A stretch of DNA of 64,000 bases from Pegea sp. RAD2-039. Taxonomy: Eukaryota > Chordata > Thaliacea > Salpida > Salpidae. Positions within the stretch are counted from its first letter, which is position 1. Each line of letters opens with the position of its first letter. The stretch lies in assembly GCA_034620365.1 (NCBI GenBank), contig JAQGEQ010000192.1:615001-679000 (forward strand). The letters are read 5' to 3'. The position numbers and the translations under genes are program-made. Positions 22,721-34,986 of this stretch are shown here, piece after piece. The notes below the pieces were generated by a model, which saw only the letters and a program-made list of their open reading frames with translations, had not been told where the DNA came from and ran no database searches.

Positions 22721-24784
22721 AAAGTAGCTAGTGTTCCATATAAATATATTTCATCCATTTCATAATAGAATGTAGATTATGTAATATAAATTCTTGAATT
22801 GTATAAATTTATTTTACTCTAGAAAAAGATGATGAAAATATAAGAAATGATATTCGTTGTTTTACGTCGATTGAATAATTTACTTTTTATCGAATGCCTG
22901 TTACTTGATTGTAAATATATTTTATTTTAGCTTATTATTTGTACAATGATATCGACTTGAGATTTTTTAAACAGAAATAAATATTCCATTTGAACAATGT
23001 TAGAGGTTATATTTTATTTGAATGTGGTTTACAGGTGTTTAATTACTTTTTTCTTTGTGAAGTGAACCCATAAGAGAAAAATGCTTATATCTAGCCTTTA
23101 ACTGTGCTGTATGGCATCAATGATAAAAAATTATTCATCAAAAGTTGTAACTTTCAAATTTATCTATTGCTATATACTAAGAAATTTAATGAAAAGTTTA
23201 AAACTCAAGAAAACAGCTTTAATTACACGACTTACCTGACTTTATAACATGATAAAAAATTGGAAATATTGTACATACACATATATACATTTAATAACAA
23301 ATTGGATATACGTTAACCAAAACTATAAAACTTTAAAACCAAATTTTAGGAATAAAATTTGATTGCGCATTTGTGTCTTTTACTTAAAATCCGTAAAAAT
23401 AAAGAAAAGATAAAAGCATCGCTTAAACTGTAAGCATCATGAGCAAGTGGTTCGTTTGCTGGATTAAAAGCCCTTATCTATGTCTGCTTCATAATTAAAA
23501 TATAAATAAAATTAGTTCCACAGTTGATACTAACATCAGAAATTATCTAAGAGCTGAATTTACAAGTGAGCTTCGGATATTGACTCCGTGTTACTAGTGA
23601 TTCTGATGAAGAGTTAAGTTATTCGTGTGTAGACAAGCCGTGGGTATTTGTTTGTTGAAATTAGTCGATAGTTGACAACAAATAACTTGTCTTTCAGATC
23701 ATTTCATTAAAAGAGAAATACTAACAGCAAAAGAGTACCTTTGTAAAACAGATTTAAAAAAAGTTTGATTCTAACTAATTTTTTAGATGATGCAATCAAG
23801 TTTACTTATTGTAATCTGATTTATAAACAAACAATATTTTTTCTTTAAATAAGTAGTTGAAAACCTACTGGATTATAGTTGTTTGGGTTATCGTCAATTT
23901 TCGGGTTATTAACCTAGTCTTTAATTGTACTTAAATATTGTATCTAATATTTGTATCTTAATTTCTGATACCTAAGAATTAAATTAATTAATTAAATTAT
24001 TACATAAGAGCTTTCAATAAGCTATTTCCTCGAATTGTTTAGTTTTTGTTCGCTATAAAAGCTCTTGAATTTGTCACTCGCAGCTAAGCGTTGTAAAAAT
24101 CAAAATAAATGATTTTAATAAAAGTATTCATGGTTGGTGTATTTTCCTAAAGTATAGCAAAACCTAATTTCAAAAGACAATTAAGTTTTCGTGTAATTGA
24201 ATATCAAACAACCGCTTGACTTATATAAATACTTTTGTGAGTTTATTCAGATCAATATTGTGTTTAACATTTATCAAGAATTGATTGGCAATTTTATTTA
24301 AAAAGTAGTATAAAGTATTTTTATTCGATAGTTTTTATTAAAAAGTAATATCTTTATTATAAACAATAAGAAACAAAGTATACCACTATTTATCTACTTA
24401 TTTATTTTTGTTTAAATCTTGTTTAAGCATAATATGCTTCTTAAGATACTCTACGCTCTCACAATTTTTTTTGAAACCTACTTAAAACTTCTTTTTTATT
24501 TTCTTACGATTTTTTGTAATTATTGTCTTTGACCAGGTTGGATTAGGTAACAAAAAATCGAGCTTTCAAATCATCATTTCAAATCTGATAACTAACTTAA
24601 TAATTTACGAGAATTAGTAAAGGTAAACAATTTTAAAAAATTAAAACATTTATTTTATCCTAAAAAAACTATTACTCAAAGTTCAACTACTTCGTAGTGA
24701 AATAATTTTCAAACGCCATTTTAGTCAGTTTGTTTTGATTAGAAGGTGAAAATACACAGTTGTTAAGCCAAATAGAATTTCTTA
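22721..24784. other. Spacer between lipoxygenase and WDR7
   Basis: AATAAA at 22976-22981 is a plausible lipoxygenase polyadenylation signal. The rest is AT-rich without recognised genes, RNAs or repeats, and contains no TGACGTCA that I noticed. The WDR7 promoter presumably lies in the last few hundred bases. Confidence 0.45.
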
Positions 24785-27700
24785 ATGTCTTCAGAAACTG
24801 TTGTACCTGTAGTGTTTTGGGGAAATCGACCCCCAACCCATAAGATTTCTCGTATTTTAATCACTCCTAATTATGAGATAGTTATAACTGGTTGCCGTGA
24901 TGGACATATCTGTATCTGGAGATTTAATAATGATCAGTATATAGCAGAACGGATGTTATTTGGGCATTCAGATTCTATTACTTCACTTACTTATATAAGT
25001 ATTTCAAACTCAGCTGTGAATGAAAGTTTTGTGAGTACTGCTTTTAATGGTGAAGTATGTTTATGGAATTTAAATGATGGTAAATGTCTAGAATGTTCTT
25101 TGTTGCCTGGGAAACCGTCTAATGTTCTTGCTAAATCTTTAGTTATAAATGGACAAAATCAAGAATCAATTATTTGTTTTGGAAATTTTACTGAAATTGT
25201 CATTTTAAATGCTCTGAATTTGAAACTATTTTTGACATTATCCTCAAAAATTTACCCTGATTGGATTTCTTCAGTTTGTTTGTATCAAAAATATGAAAAA
25301 AAATCAATTTCTGTCATAGGACTTACTACTGGAGGTGTTTTGAAGGTTTGGAAGATTCCTACATCTCTTTCAGTAAATATAATTCATGAAGATGAATCTA
25401 GAAACGTCACTTTTCCAAACTCTCTTCACATTAGCCTTTCTTCTTCTAATCTTCTTCTGTTAGTTTCAACCAACAGTTGGCAAATTTGTGACTTCGACTT
25501 TTCACTCTTATGTAGTAGTCCAAAGAACTCGAATCATCAATGGCTTAAAGGGGAGTTCTTTCAGGATGACAAATTTGTTTTATGGACTACTAAAGGAGAT
25601 ATCATCTTCTTCAGATTACCATTTAATCCTTCTACTAGAGAATTATTTAGATCTAGTTTAAATAAAGATCACTCAGAGGCTGTTGAAACATTGAAATCAT
25701 GTTGTATACTTTCATCTGATCAACAATTGCTACCTCCTGTTATATCTTTTTTTAAAGGATCAAATAATTCTGATAATTTTCTAGTTGGTGATTGTACAAG
25801 TTGTATCTCAATTTATCAACTTAATAATGAATCTATTTCCTTAAACCTGAAACATTCTTCAAGTTTTCAAACTTTATGGGACAGCTTAGATTACCAACCA
25901 ATTGGAATTATTGATCAATTAAGCCATGATATGAAAGACCCACTTGGAGTTACTTCCACAGTTTTCATCAAAAAATTCTGTTTTTTATGTTGTGGGAGAG
26001 AAGATGGGACAATTGTGATTGTACCAGCTTCAAAAACTTGTAGGACACACCTTCTTCAAGACAAATACTCATCAAGAAAGGGCTGGCCACCTCATAAAAC
26101 TTTACGAGGACACAAAAATCAAGTGACATGTTTAGTTTATCCACATGAACAAGCCCCAGATAGATATAATTCTGAAATATTAGTTTCAGGAGGTGCTGAT
26201 TTTTCAGTATTTATTTGGGATATTTTTAATAGTGTCATGCTTTATACATTTCATATTCATAATGGACCAATTCAGCGACTTATTGTTCCACCTGATCAAT
26301 GTAATCAAAGAATTAGAAATTCTATTTGTGCAATTGGAAGGGAATCAGTATCTCTTCTTAGTCTAAGGGACCGAAAATGTATTTTTTTAGCGTCATGTCA
26401 TCCATCACCAATTACTTCAATTCATTGGAGACCAGAAGATGACTTTCTTATTGTTGCTTGCTCTGATCTTTCAGTATTTGTTTGGCAAATAGAAACAGGA
26501 CATTTAGATAGATATGAAGAAGGTTCTGTTGCTGCTCGTATATTAGAAGGGTGCTTAGAAGTTGAAAATAATGGAACTGAAGATTTTGTTGATTTTAATT
26601 TTAAGATTTCTAATGCTGTAAAGAATAAAAGTGTTTCTGCTTTTAAAACTATTGCTCATACAAATATCAAATCTTTTATAGAAGGAAAGAGTGGTTTTAA
26701 AACTAAGCTAAATAAACCAGTAAGTTTTTAATTTCAAATACTTAATTTCTAAATTAGTTTTTAAATTATATTTTTTAATAATTATTTTTAATTCATGAAA
26801 TTTTTCTACTAATTAACAGAATATAATTTTTCGTTTAAATTTATTCTATTTTAAGTCAAAGTAACAGAAATAACAAATATTTAATTTTTTTATTATTATT
26901 CACATCAAATTATTTTTTTTGTAAAGATCAAGGAACGAAGCTTTCATCCAATCACTATCAGTTCATTTCGAACAAATTCTAATCAAGATTTCGACTCACA
27001 CATTGCTTTCTTTAACAGTGAAGATATTATCTCAACTTTACTAAATGAAGGTTCAGAAGAAACTCAACAAGCTGTTGGTCATGAAACCAACAAAGTCCAA
27101 CCACAAATTCCTGCCTATAGCCCTGGAATTGTAACTAATCTTTTCCAACATGTTAAAAACCAGTTTAAAGATAATGAAGAAGAAAATATAGAACCAAATT
27201 CGTATCGTGTCAAAAATAAAAAGTCAACTAAACTGGAGACAGACTCAACATGGGATGTTGCCCAGATCTTACTGTCTTGTTTATATGCTTGGGGTCTAGA
27301 CTCAAATATTGATGATTCTGTTGAAAGTAAATTAGGAATCATTCTACCCAAGCATCCTATATGTTTTGGTATTCTGTCACGTGAGAACTATATGAGTTTG
27401 TCGTTACCTCATTCTGTAGATGATAAAGTAAGACTTGGACAACAACAAAATTCTTTCTGTTATTTTGTAAACTTTCTTTTTTGTAGATTGAAAATTCTTT
27501 GGTAGATGCGTCACCTTGGAAAGCATCTAGTTTACTCACAACTCAAAGTCTTCTTTCAGTCATCTCAATTGCCAATACCATGATGGAGTTACCAGTCGCT
27601 TCCTTCAAAAGATCCCGGAAGACCATCTTGAGAACTGCAAACTCAGAGGATACATCGGACACGAATCCCATCAACAACGCTCATGTGATCATCTTCAAAT

Positions 27701-29279
27701 CTTCTTCAAAATTTAAACAAATTATTTTTCAGATCAAACAAAGCTGGTCTCTTCTAACAACTCTTCATTGTGTCTTGCTCCCTGAAAAGATAAACTCCTC
27801 ATCTTCTTACAAATCCTTGAATTTAGAGATGTTGGCAGATAGATGGCAACACAGGTAATTTGAAGAAGATCATAAGGACCTTAAATCTGATCTTCAAACT
27901 TCGATTTAGATGTTTAGAGATTCGCGAAGCATCTCAAGCCCTTATGCTCGCCCAATTAAACTTGATTGGGACAGATGGACGGCGCTCAGTGGTCCGCAAA
28001 TGGTCCCAACATCTTCCCGACTACATGTGCGGTCACGTGATTGGTGGAGAAGGCAGCGAGCAACCAATCGATTCATTTTTATTCTTTGGCAACGCGGCAG
28101 GCGCGGCTGGGGAATCCCCGCATCTCGACTCAGTAGCGCGCGAAGGTTTGATTGGCGAGGCTGATTCAGTCGATTCACGTCACTCGTATGAGGTTAGTGA
28201 TGACGTCATCACTTCAATTATCATACTGATGACGTCATATACAGACGCGACGACGTCACGCCACTTCGATTGTGATCTTGGGAGTAATCGGGGCGGAGTT
28301 TAGTCGCGATTTGGATCAAGGTTCCCTGATTCACAACACAAGTCACGCGCTCGCTTATTTGCTGCTTAAAACGCCTTCAGCGCGATTACCGCTTCACGCA
28401 CCGATGCGTCGAGCTGCAATTGATCTGATTGGACGAGGTTTTATCATGTGGGAACCTTATATGGAAGTGAGCGCGGTTCTTCTCGCGTTGCTCGATCTTT
28501 GTGAACATTTCGCCACTTTCGACTTTCACTCTTCTCTTGCGCTCCCTCCAGCGGCGGATTCGTGTCGTTCTGCGCATCACGCGTTGACGCTGATCGCCAC
28601 TGCACGTCCTCTCACCTTTGTAACGACGATAGCGCGCGAAGTAGCGCGTCATAACGCGGCTGCAGCAAATCCACAACACCAAGCGTTGCTACAGAACTCG
28701 TTGCTAGCCAGAGCGCGTCGCGAAGTACTTCGAATCATCGAACAGCTGATCGAGAAGCAATTCGTGGAACTTCAACGGATGTTGGTGGAAGTTGTTGACA
28801 TCGCGTTATTCTGCATCGATACGTCACAACTTCGCGCTTCCTACGGACTTCTTGAAGCTGTTCCCGCTCTTTCCAAGTTTCATAATATCTCTTATGACGC
28901 AAAATCGCGACGTGTCGCTACTAGCAACGCTTCGTCATCACTCGTCTTGCATGACATTCGTTCTTGTAAGCATCAAGTAATCGCGCGTGGCGATGCTGAC
29001 GTCACAGCTCTTTGCTTCTCGCCTGATGGTCGATATTTAGCTGTGTATAGCGCTTCTGACGTCACACTCGCCTTTTGGCTCACTGCCACTAGTTTGTTTG
29101 GAATGCTACAATCGCAAGTGAAATGTGTGAAGCGGGTAGAAGTGAGTAACGCGGTGATGACGTCATCATCGACTTCGAACACCTCTCTCAAGTCTTTTCC
29201 ACCAAAACTCGTTTGGATCAACAACCATATCGTCGTTCTTCTTAATTCAGACGACACTGAACTTCGCTTTCATGTGTGA
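24785..29279 (+). CDS. WDR7: WDR7 / rabconnectin-3 beta homologue
   Basis: Large WD40 protein which, with DMXL1/2 (rabconnectin-3 alpha), promotes V-ATPase assembly and vesicle acidification. Exons: 24785-26719 (645 residues, intron-free), 26927-27427, 27487-27854 (with a possible extra 48-nt intron at 27685-27732), 27910-28192, 28245-29279. Family landmarks in order: VFWGNRPPTHKISRIL at the N-terminus; CGREDGTIVIVPA; GWPPHKTLRGHKNQVTCLVY; SGGADFSVFIWDIF; LACSD-type WD repeat near codon 560; helical middle with CLEIREASQALMLAQL; RRAAIDLIGRGFIMWEPYME; SLIATARPLTFVTTIAREV; and C-terminal WD repeats (CFSPDGRYLAVYSASD). About 1,370 codons, near the family's ~1,490. The first exon is AT-rich, while exons from 27.9 kb are rich in CGCG and TGACGTCA. 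Convergent with SFR1. Confidence 0.95.
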
Positions 29280-29344
29280 TGACGTCATTGAAAAATGCAT
29301 GTGTGATGACGTCATTTACTGACCTTTTTTTCTTTCTGTTGGTC

Positions 29345-29350
29345 AATAAA
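29345..29350 (+). promoter_or_regulatory. Probable WDR7 polyadenylation signal
   Basis: AATAAA 66 bp after the WDR7 stop. The convergent SFR1 gene probably uses a minus-strand AATAAA at about 29398-29403, so the two 3' ends nearly abut. Confidence 0.55.
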
Positions 29351-29446
29351 CCTGTTGATGCTGCTGATAATGAGAACTAAAAATTTGAAAAAAACTTTTT
29401 ATTGAAAATGTAAACAACGAAAACAAGAAAAAAGGTTTTTGAAGTT

Positions 29447-30060
29447 TTAAAGAGGTTTAAATTTTCCTGAAACTGCATCAAAACCAATTGTATCTGCATC
29501 TAATCCTAAACAGCAGATTAATTGAAGCATTGTAATTTGAGGAGTTTTTGGAGCATAAGTTAAAAGTTCTTCTAAAGCTTCTTGGCAAGTTTTTCTCCAT
29601 TTCAAAATTAATTGCTTCAAATGTTGAATGTTGTTCTAAAAATAATCAAATTTAGAATTTAAATTTATTAAGAAACAAACAATAAATTATCAGTTTTATT
29701 AATTTTAATGATTACAAATTGAAAAATTTAATAAACTTCCAGGACCTTTTTTTGATGAGTTTCTACCAAATGAAGCTTCCTCAAAATTTCTTCATTTTGT
29801 TGTTTTTTTGAAACAAGTTCATTCCATTTTTCTAAAAGTTCATCACCTTTCAGATGTAGCAACCCAGAATCTTTTTTAGGATCTGATTTATCCTCTTCTA
29901 TAATCTGATCTTTCTTATTTTCTTTTGGAGAATTTTCACTTTTTTTATTTTGTTCATTTATTTCTAATTCAACTGAATCAATAATTGCTTCATTCTCTAA
30001 TCCATAACTCTTCTGAATCAAGAGATTCAGATATCTTTTGAGATTCAGATATATTTCTCA
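29447..30060 (-). CDS. SFR1: SFR1/Mei5-type homologous-recombination factor (5' end unresolved)
   Basis: SFR1 with SWI5 stabilises RAD51 (and DMC1) filaments during strand exchange. The C-terminal exon (29447-29635) encodes NNIQHLKQLILKWRKTCQEA, continuing to a CLGLDADTIGFD segment, which matches the end of animal SFR1 (coiled coil, LxxKWR, QLI..xGLD). The upstream exon ends at 29746 with NEEILRKLHLVETHQKK, the preceding coiled coil, and opens with an acidic, lysine-rich stretch. Its frame is open back to a stop at about 30059 but has no ATG, so the start must lie in an upstream exon. The region immediately upstream is an 18-bp minisatellite whose frames are broken; part of it may be exonic. 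SWI5 is not in the window. Confidence 0.78.
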
Positions 30061-30481
30061 GATGTCTTTTGAGATTCAGATGTCTTTTGAGATTCAGGCA
30101 TCTTTTGAGATTCAGATGTCTTTTGAGACTCAGATATCTTTTGAGATTCAGATATCTTTTGAGATTCAGGCATCTTTTGATCTTTTGAGATTCAGATTCA
30201 GATATCTTTTGAGATTCAGATATCTTTTGAGATTCAGGCATCTTTTGAGATTCAGATATCTTTTGAGAATCAGACATCTTTTGAGATTCAGGTATCTTTT
30301 GAGATTCAGGCATCTTTTGAGATTCAGGCATCTTTTGATACTCAGATGTCTTTTGAGATCCAGATATCTTTTGAGATTCAGATATCTTTTGAGACTCAGA
30401 TATCTTTTGAGATTCAGGCATCTTTTGAGACTCAGATATCTTTTGAGATTCAGGCATCTTTTGAGATTCAGATATCTTTTG
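30017..30481. repeat. 18-bp minisatellite at the 5' side of SFR1
   Basis: About 25 imperfect copies of GATTCAGATATCTTTTGA. On the minus strand one frame reads a hexapeptide repeat SQKISE/SQKMPE, another reads NLKRYL. Because the unit is a multiple of three, frames stay open for long stretches, but indels near 30170-30200 and 30040-30055 switch the SQKISE frame. Whether it is coding (SFR1 N-terminus) or intronic cannot be decided from sequence alone. Confidence 0.85.
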
Positions 30482-30539
30482 AAGAAAAATTTCAATTCTA
30501 TCAAAATTAAAAAACAGAAATCACTTTTTAGATAATATT

Positions 30540-31075
30540 TTTATATTTAAAAGCTACAAAAATTTCATAAAGATTCTTTTTTAGAAATTCATCTCTGTAT
30601 GATTGTTTAAAATAATTTCTTTTTGAATCAGTAAAATGTTAAATTGGTTTTTGAATTGTTGAGTGTTTTGATAAGTTTCAAAAATTATAAAAAAATTCTT
30701 AAAAATGCAAAAATAATAATCAAACAACATAATTACTTTGAGTAGATTTTAATTTTGATGAAGTTATATAAAAATGTTTTAATTAAAACAAAAATAGTTT
30801 AACTTAATATTTTAAATTAACTAAAATAATTTCAACAATGTTTAAATGATAATAGTAAACTAATATATTAAGTAATTACAGATTTTTCTACAATAAACAA
30901 TTTGATTGAATATTATTTTTAGATGATAAGAATTTAAACAAAAATTTATCTTTTACAAACTGTCAGTAAAACTAGCTTAAAAAAGCTTTCTGCAAAGTTG
31001 TAAATAAAAAATTCAAATATTTTGGAAATGGAATTCCCCTAAATAAGGCAGTTTATTTATTTTTTTATTTTCAAA
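30540..31075. other. AT-rich spacer, no gene seen
   Basis: Very AT-rich sequence without recognised features. It could include the SFR1 promoter and first exon, but no convincing ATG-bearing exon is identifiable. Confidence 0.4.
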
Positions 31076-31079
31076 ATAC

Positions 31080-32290
31080 GAAGGAGGGTACCTGAAGAGA
31101 GCACCTCCCGCTAACACGCATTCTCACAAATAACATGTATTCAGTTAAAACTATAGAAAGCAAAAGATGTTACACATGGCATTTTCATTGGTCCTCTAAG
31201 CATATAACAGTGAACAATTACATAGAATGTTAATAATATTAATAAATAGGAAAAATTCACAACTTAGAAATGTCAATGTTGGAAATATTATAACGCTTCA
31301 ACTTCTGCTTGAACAACGTGAGTGATTCTGACATGACAATGTCTGATGGCAGCTGGTTTCATATACTAATTGTGCGGTATGAGAACAAATTTGCTCTGAT
31401 TAATGTACTAGGTGATATAGGCTTATTAAGGTGTAATGGGTGTCGTCTGAGCTGATATAACTTGAAGGAAGGACTAATGGAAAAGAAATCATCAAACTGA
31501 AGGTCAATTAAATTGTGGGTGATTTAAAAAGTAAGAATTAGTTGTATCTAATCCGCCGAATTTCCAAAGTATCTAAATTGAAGAAGCTGAGACGATGTTT
31601 ATAACTATCATATTTAATATTAAGTTTCCTACATACTAATCTCGTAAATGTGGTCTGAACAGATTTGATTTTTTTGATATCACTAACTTGATATGGCATC
31701 CATGCACTGACATTGTATTCAAGAATTGGACGTACATACAATTTGAAAAGATTGATAAAGAAGTGTGGATCCTTAGAATTAAAAGTCTTTATAATAAGGA
31801 AGACAAGGTTGATTGATTTTCCAAAGATCTTGGAAACATAATTGTGCCATTTAAAGTCAGATGATAGGGTCTAGAACTGAAGATGTTTGTTGCTGCCAAT
31901 TCGTAGACCAGTTTTCTACAGTGTGTAGTGTAGTTTGAAGTTTTGAAGGATTACAAAATAATAGCTTGATGTCATCTGCATACACAAACACTCTGACATG
32001 ATCTACTGCTACTAATCTTCTGATGAGGTCTTCAAGGAAAATTAAAAAGAGAAGGGGACCCAGAACAGAACCCTGAGAAACACCACTAGTGATTTGACTA
32101 GAAGTAGATAAAGATCTTTTTACACGAGTTTGTTGGGTTCTACCTGATAATTAATCTTCAATCTACTTTAAGATAAAGCTGTTGACTTTTAATACAATAA
32201 TGAGCTTGTTGTGTGGGTCAGAATCAAACGCTTTAACAAAATCGAGGTATACGATGTCACAGGGACTGTTACTTTCATAATGGGCTGTAA
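31080..32290 (-). mobile_element. Non-LTR retrotransposon (LINE) relic with reverse-transcriptase motifs
   Basis: On the minus strand the fragment carries reverse-transcriptase landmarks in the right order: a segment at ~32230-32265 compatible with VKAFDS, SGVSQGSVLGP at ~32060-32095, VYADD (catalytic) at ~31970-31995, and the C-terminal RPILEYNVSAWMPY region at 31538-31741. Several frameshifts and stops break it. The 3' part also occurs at 17944-18240, 49655-50110 and 61340-61480. CR1/Jockey-like by the motif set; the exact clade is uncertain. Confidence 0.85.
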
Positions 32291-33092
32291 GTTAATTGAT
32301 AAAAGTGAGTTTAAATTTTGTTTAATACTTAATACGAAAAAAAATCAGGGAATAATTTATGCTTTTAACCTAAAAAATGAATCTATTTTATAAATTGTAG
32401 CAAACTGATATCCCATCAATTGTAGATTGACTTCTTTGTTAATTCTAAGATGATTTCCAAATAAAACAATTTGTTTAAAAATATACCAAAATATCCAATT
32501 ATACAAAAATGATTTGTTTAGTAGCTTTACTAAAATATGATTTTTTTTAAAGTTTTTGTTTTACATCAGTATTGTTCTATTATTTTAACAAGGATTTTAT
32601 AATTCTAACAAATAATAAATTCGCAAAGTTTCTACTTTTAAAATTTTTTTAGTGACTTAAACAATTAAGACAACTTTATTTTCAAATGAATCAAAGAACA
32701 TTAAGCAATGTTGTTTGTTTACTCATCCAAAAACTTGTTTCAACCTTTTAAAATTTTGCTGATGTAAAAAAAATTGTTAATAACACTTAGACAGAAATAT
32801 TTCTTATTTTGAAATATTCAAATCTGGTAAATAATAACAAATAACTTTAAAATTTATTTATGAAAAGTTTATTTAAAATTGTTTAATTTACAAATCATTT
32901 AATTTATTGTATTTAAGTTGAAAAAGTTAAATTTATGAAAAGATAGAAAGCAAATTGCGTTTTTGGCAAATCATTAAAAAAATTAGCTGTAATCACAAAT
33001 ATGAAAACTAAATAATTATATCAGTTCATAAAAATATAAGCAACAATTTCAAAAAGATTGCAATGATTGAAAAAATAATTTTTTAGTTATTT
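32291..33092. other. AT-rich spacer, no gene seen
   Basis: Poly(A)/poly(T)-rich sequence downstream of VKORC1. No recognised gene or repeat. Confidence 0.5.
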
Positions 33093-33784
33093 TTACTGTT
33101 TTTTCAGCTTTGATTGACTTGTTCTTTTATAAGATTTATAATTTAAAAAATGAAGAATTCCAGTACATACATAAGTAGATACACAAACTACACAAAAATC
33201 ATTTAAAATAAAAGCCAGAATATAAGCGAGATATATACAAGATAAAATACCAAATCCAGTTGTATATAAAAGAACTTTTGAAACAATATGATTTTCACAA
33301 AAACACCCTAAAAAATAAAATTTGTTTGAAAAAAAATTATTCAACAATTCAGATATTTAAAGGTTTTGAAGTTTGACTTAAATTCAAACGAAAGAAATAA
33401 AAACTTCTAATTTCTGATGATTAGTTTCGTTTCTAAACTTACCAATAAATTGAAGTAGGAAATATAACATTCCATAAACGCTATTTGATTGGTTTAAAAC
33501 GCTTTCTTCTCCAACAAACAAATGCATCACTCCAAAACCCTTGCCCCATCTAGAAGGTAAAAAAGTTAATCAGAAATTATAAAATTTTTCAACAAATTTT
33601 CCTACTTAGAATTGAAGACAGCAGAACAACTAATTTGTTCATTAATATCACAAAAAGCTGAATAATCTTCATTCAAGGATTTCATTCTCTTTACTTCTAA
33701 AGAGTAAGCTGATAGAAGAAATCCAAGTAAACAAACAATTAAACGAACAAAGACCTCAAATTTTTTTGATCCAAGTAAATACAT
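33093..33784 (-). CDS. VKORC1: Vitamin K epoxide reductase complex subunit 1 (VKORC1)
   Basis: ER-membrane oxidoreductase that reduces vitamin K epoxide and quinone, supporting gamma-glutamyl carboxylation. Three exons on the minus strand: 33784-33606, 33549-33443, 33307-33093, joining in phase to about 167 codons, the usual length (human 163). First helix VRLIVCLLGFLLSAYSL; luminal loop with the cysteine pair FCDINEQISC followed by SAVFNSKWGKGFGVMH and the conserved LNQSNSVYGML; later helices; and the active-site CxxC in NDFCVVCVSTY. The lysine-rich C-terminus KRTSQSKLKKQ fits an ER protein. Introns of 56 and 135 nt are AT-rich and lack TGACGTCA. Divergently oriented from BRAP. Confidence 0.95.
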
Positions 33785-34986
33785 CGTAACTATAAGAAGC
33801 TATAATCAAATGTTTTTCAATCAAAATTCTGGAATAAAAAACTTCGCATTTAAAAAAAACTGGGATGTTGTTGCGTTAAAAACTCTTTTTAAATCAAAAC
33901 ATAATTAAAATAGCTTTACACAGCGGTCTTTAATATATTCTAAATAATTTGCAAATAACAGACAGAAAAATAGTTGAGTTAAACAAATTTATCAGTAACC
34001 AATAAAAGTCCCGAAGTTGAAAGTATAAATTAATTAAATATTAAAGAAATTTATTTAAACAGACTTTTAAGGAAAAACCATGTTTTATAATAATTAATGA
34101 CTAGCTTTATTATTTATAATTTCGAGTATACGAATTTTTGAAAAAAGTTTTTACTAAGAAACTGATTGATTTGAGCTCTAGAAAGGAAAAACCAAGTGTA
34201 TATCCGGATTTTAAAATTAATTAATAATTTAATTTAAATATTTACTTACAATTTTATATTCAAAATTAAAAAAAATACAGTTTAATAATAAAAAAAATAG
34301 TTGATAAATTGGAAAGAATGAACTAATAGGAATAAATAAGAATTATACAGAATTAATATGTTGACTGTATTAACCTGTTCTTAATTTTTGTAACTATTGT
34401 TATTTAAAAAATGTTCCTCAGCAACGCTTTCTCCTAATACAAGTCAAATTCTTTATTTGCAGACCAAATTATTAACTAAGTTTTTATTGCATAAAGTGGC
34501 TTTAAAAAATAAGCTTTGTCGATTATTTCTGCATATCTATATAGAAAATTAGATAACAAATAAATAAGTTAAACTTGCCTTTAGTATATGTTTGTATACT
34601 TTAAGTTTTAAACAATTGCAGATGTTGTAGACTTACTCTTGCTTTTTAAAAGTTCATTTCAATTAACTATTATTTTTATGGATTAAGGATTAAGTATACG
34701 TCGTTTTTTGTTTTCAATTTATTGCAAAAGCAAATTGTAAACCAACATTATCATTAATTATTCTGGCAATTACGTTCATAACTCTTAAATTCATATAAAT
34801 GAAACTTATTTATTTCTTGTGGTTAAAATAATTTTAACTACCATTTTTTTACTGATAATTGTTTTTATGCCTAATTTAGGGTATTTTTGAATAAACTTAG
34901 TTTTGCTGATATATAGAGAAAGGCCAATTTATTATCTTTCTAATTTTGTGTATTTGTTTGTTCATTGAGCTTGTTGGAAGAATTCG
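33785..34986. promoter_or_regulatory. Shared spacer between divergent VKORC1 and BRAP
   Basis: About 1.2 kb of AT-rich DNA between two divergent start codons, so it should hold both promoters. No TATA, CRE or other recognised element stands out. Confidence 0.35.

Noticed and set aside
30038..30535. Plus-strand ORF with repeats of the type LLRFRY
   Set aside because: Antisense reading of the 18-bp minisatellite. Its composition and repetition reflect the repeat, and no domain is recognisable.
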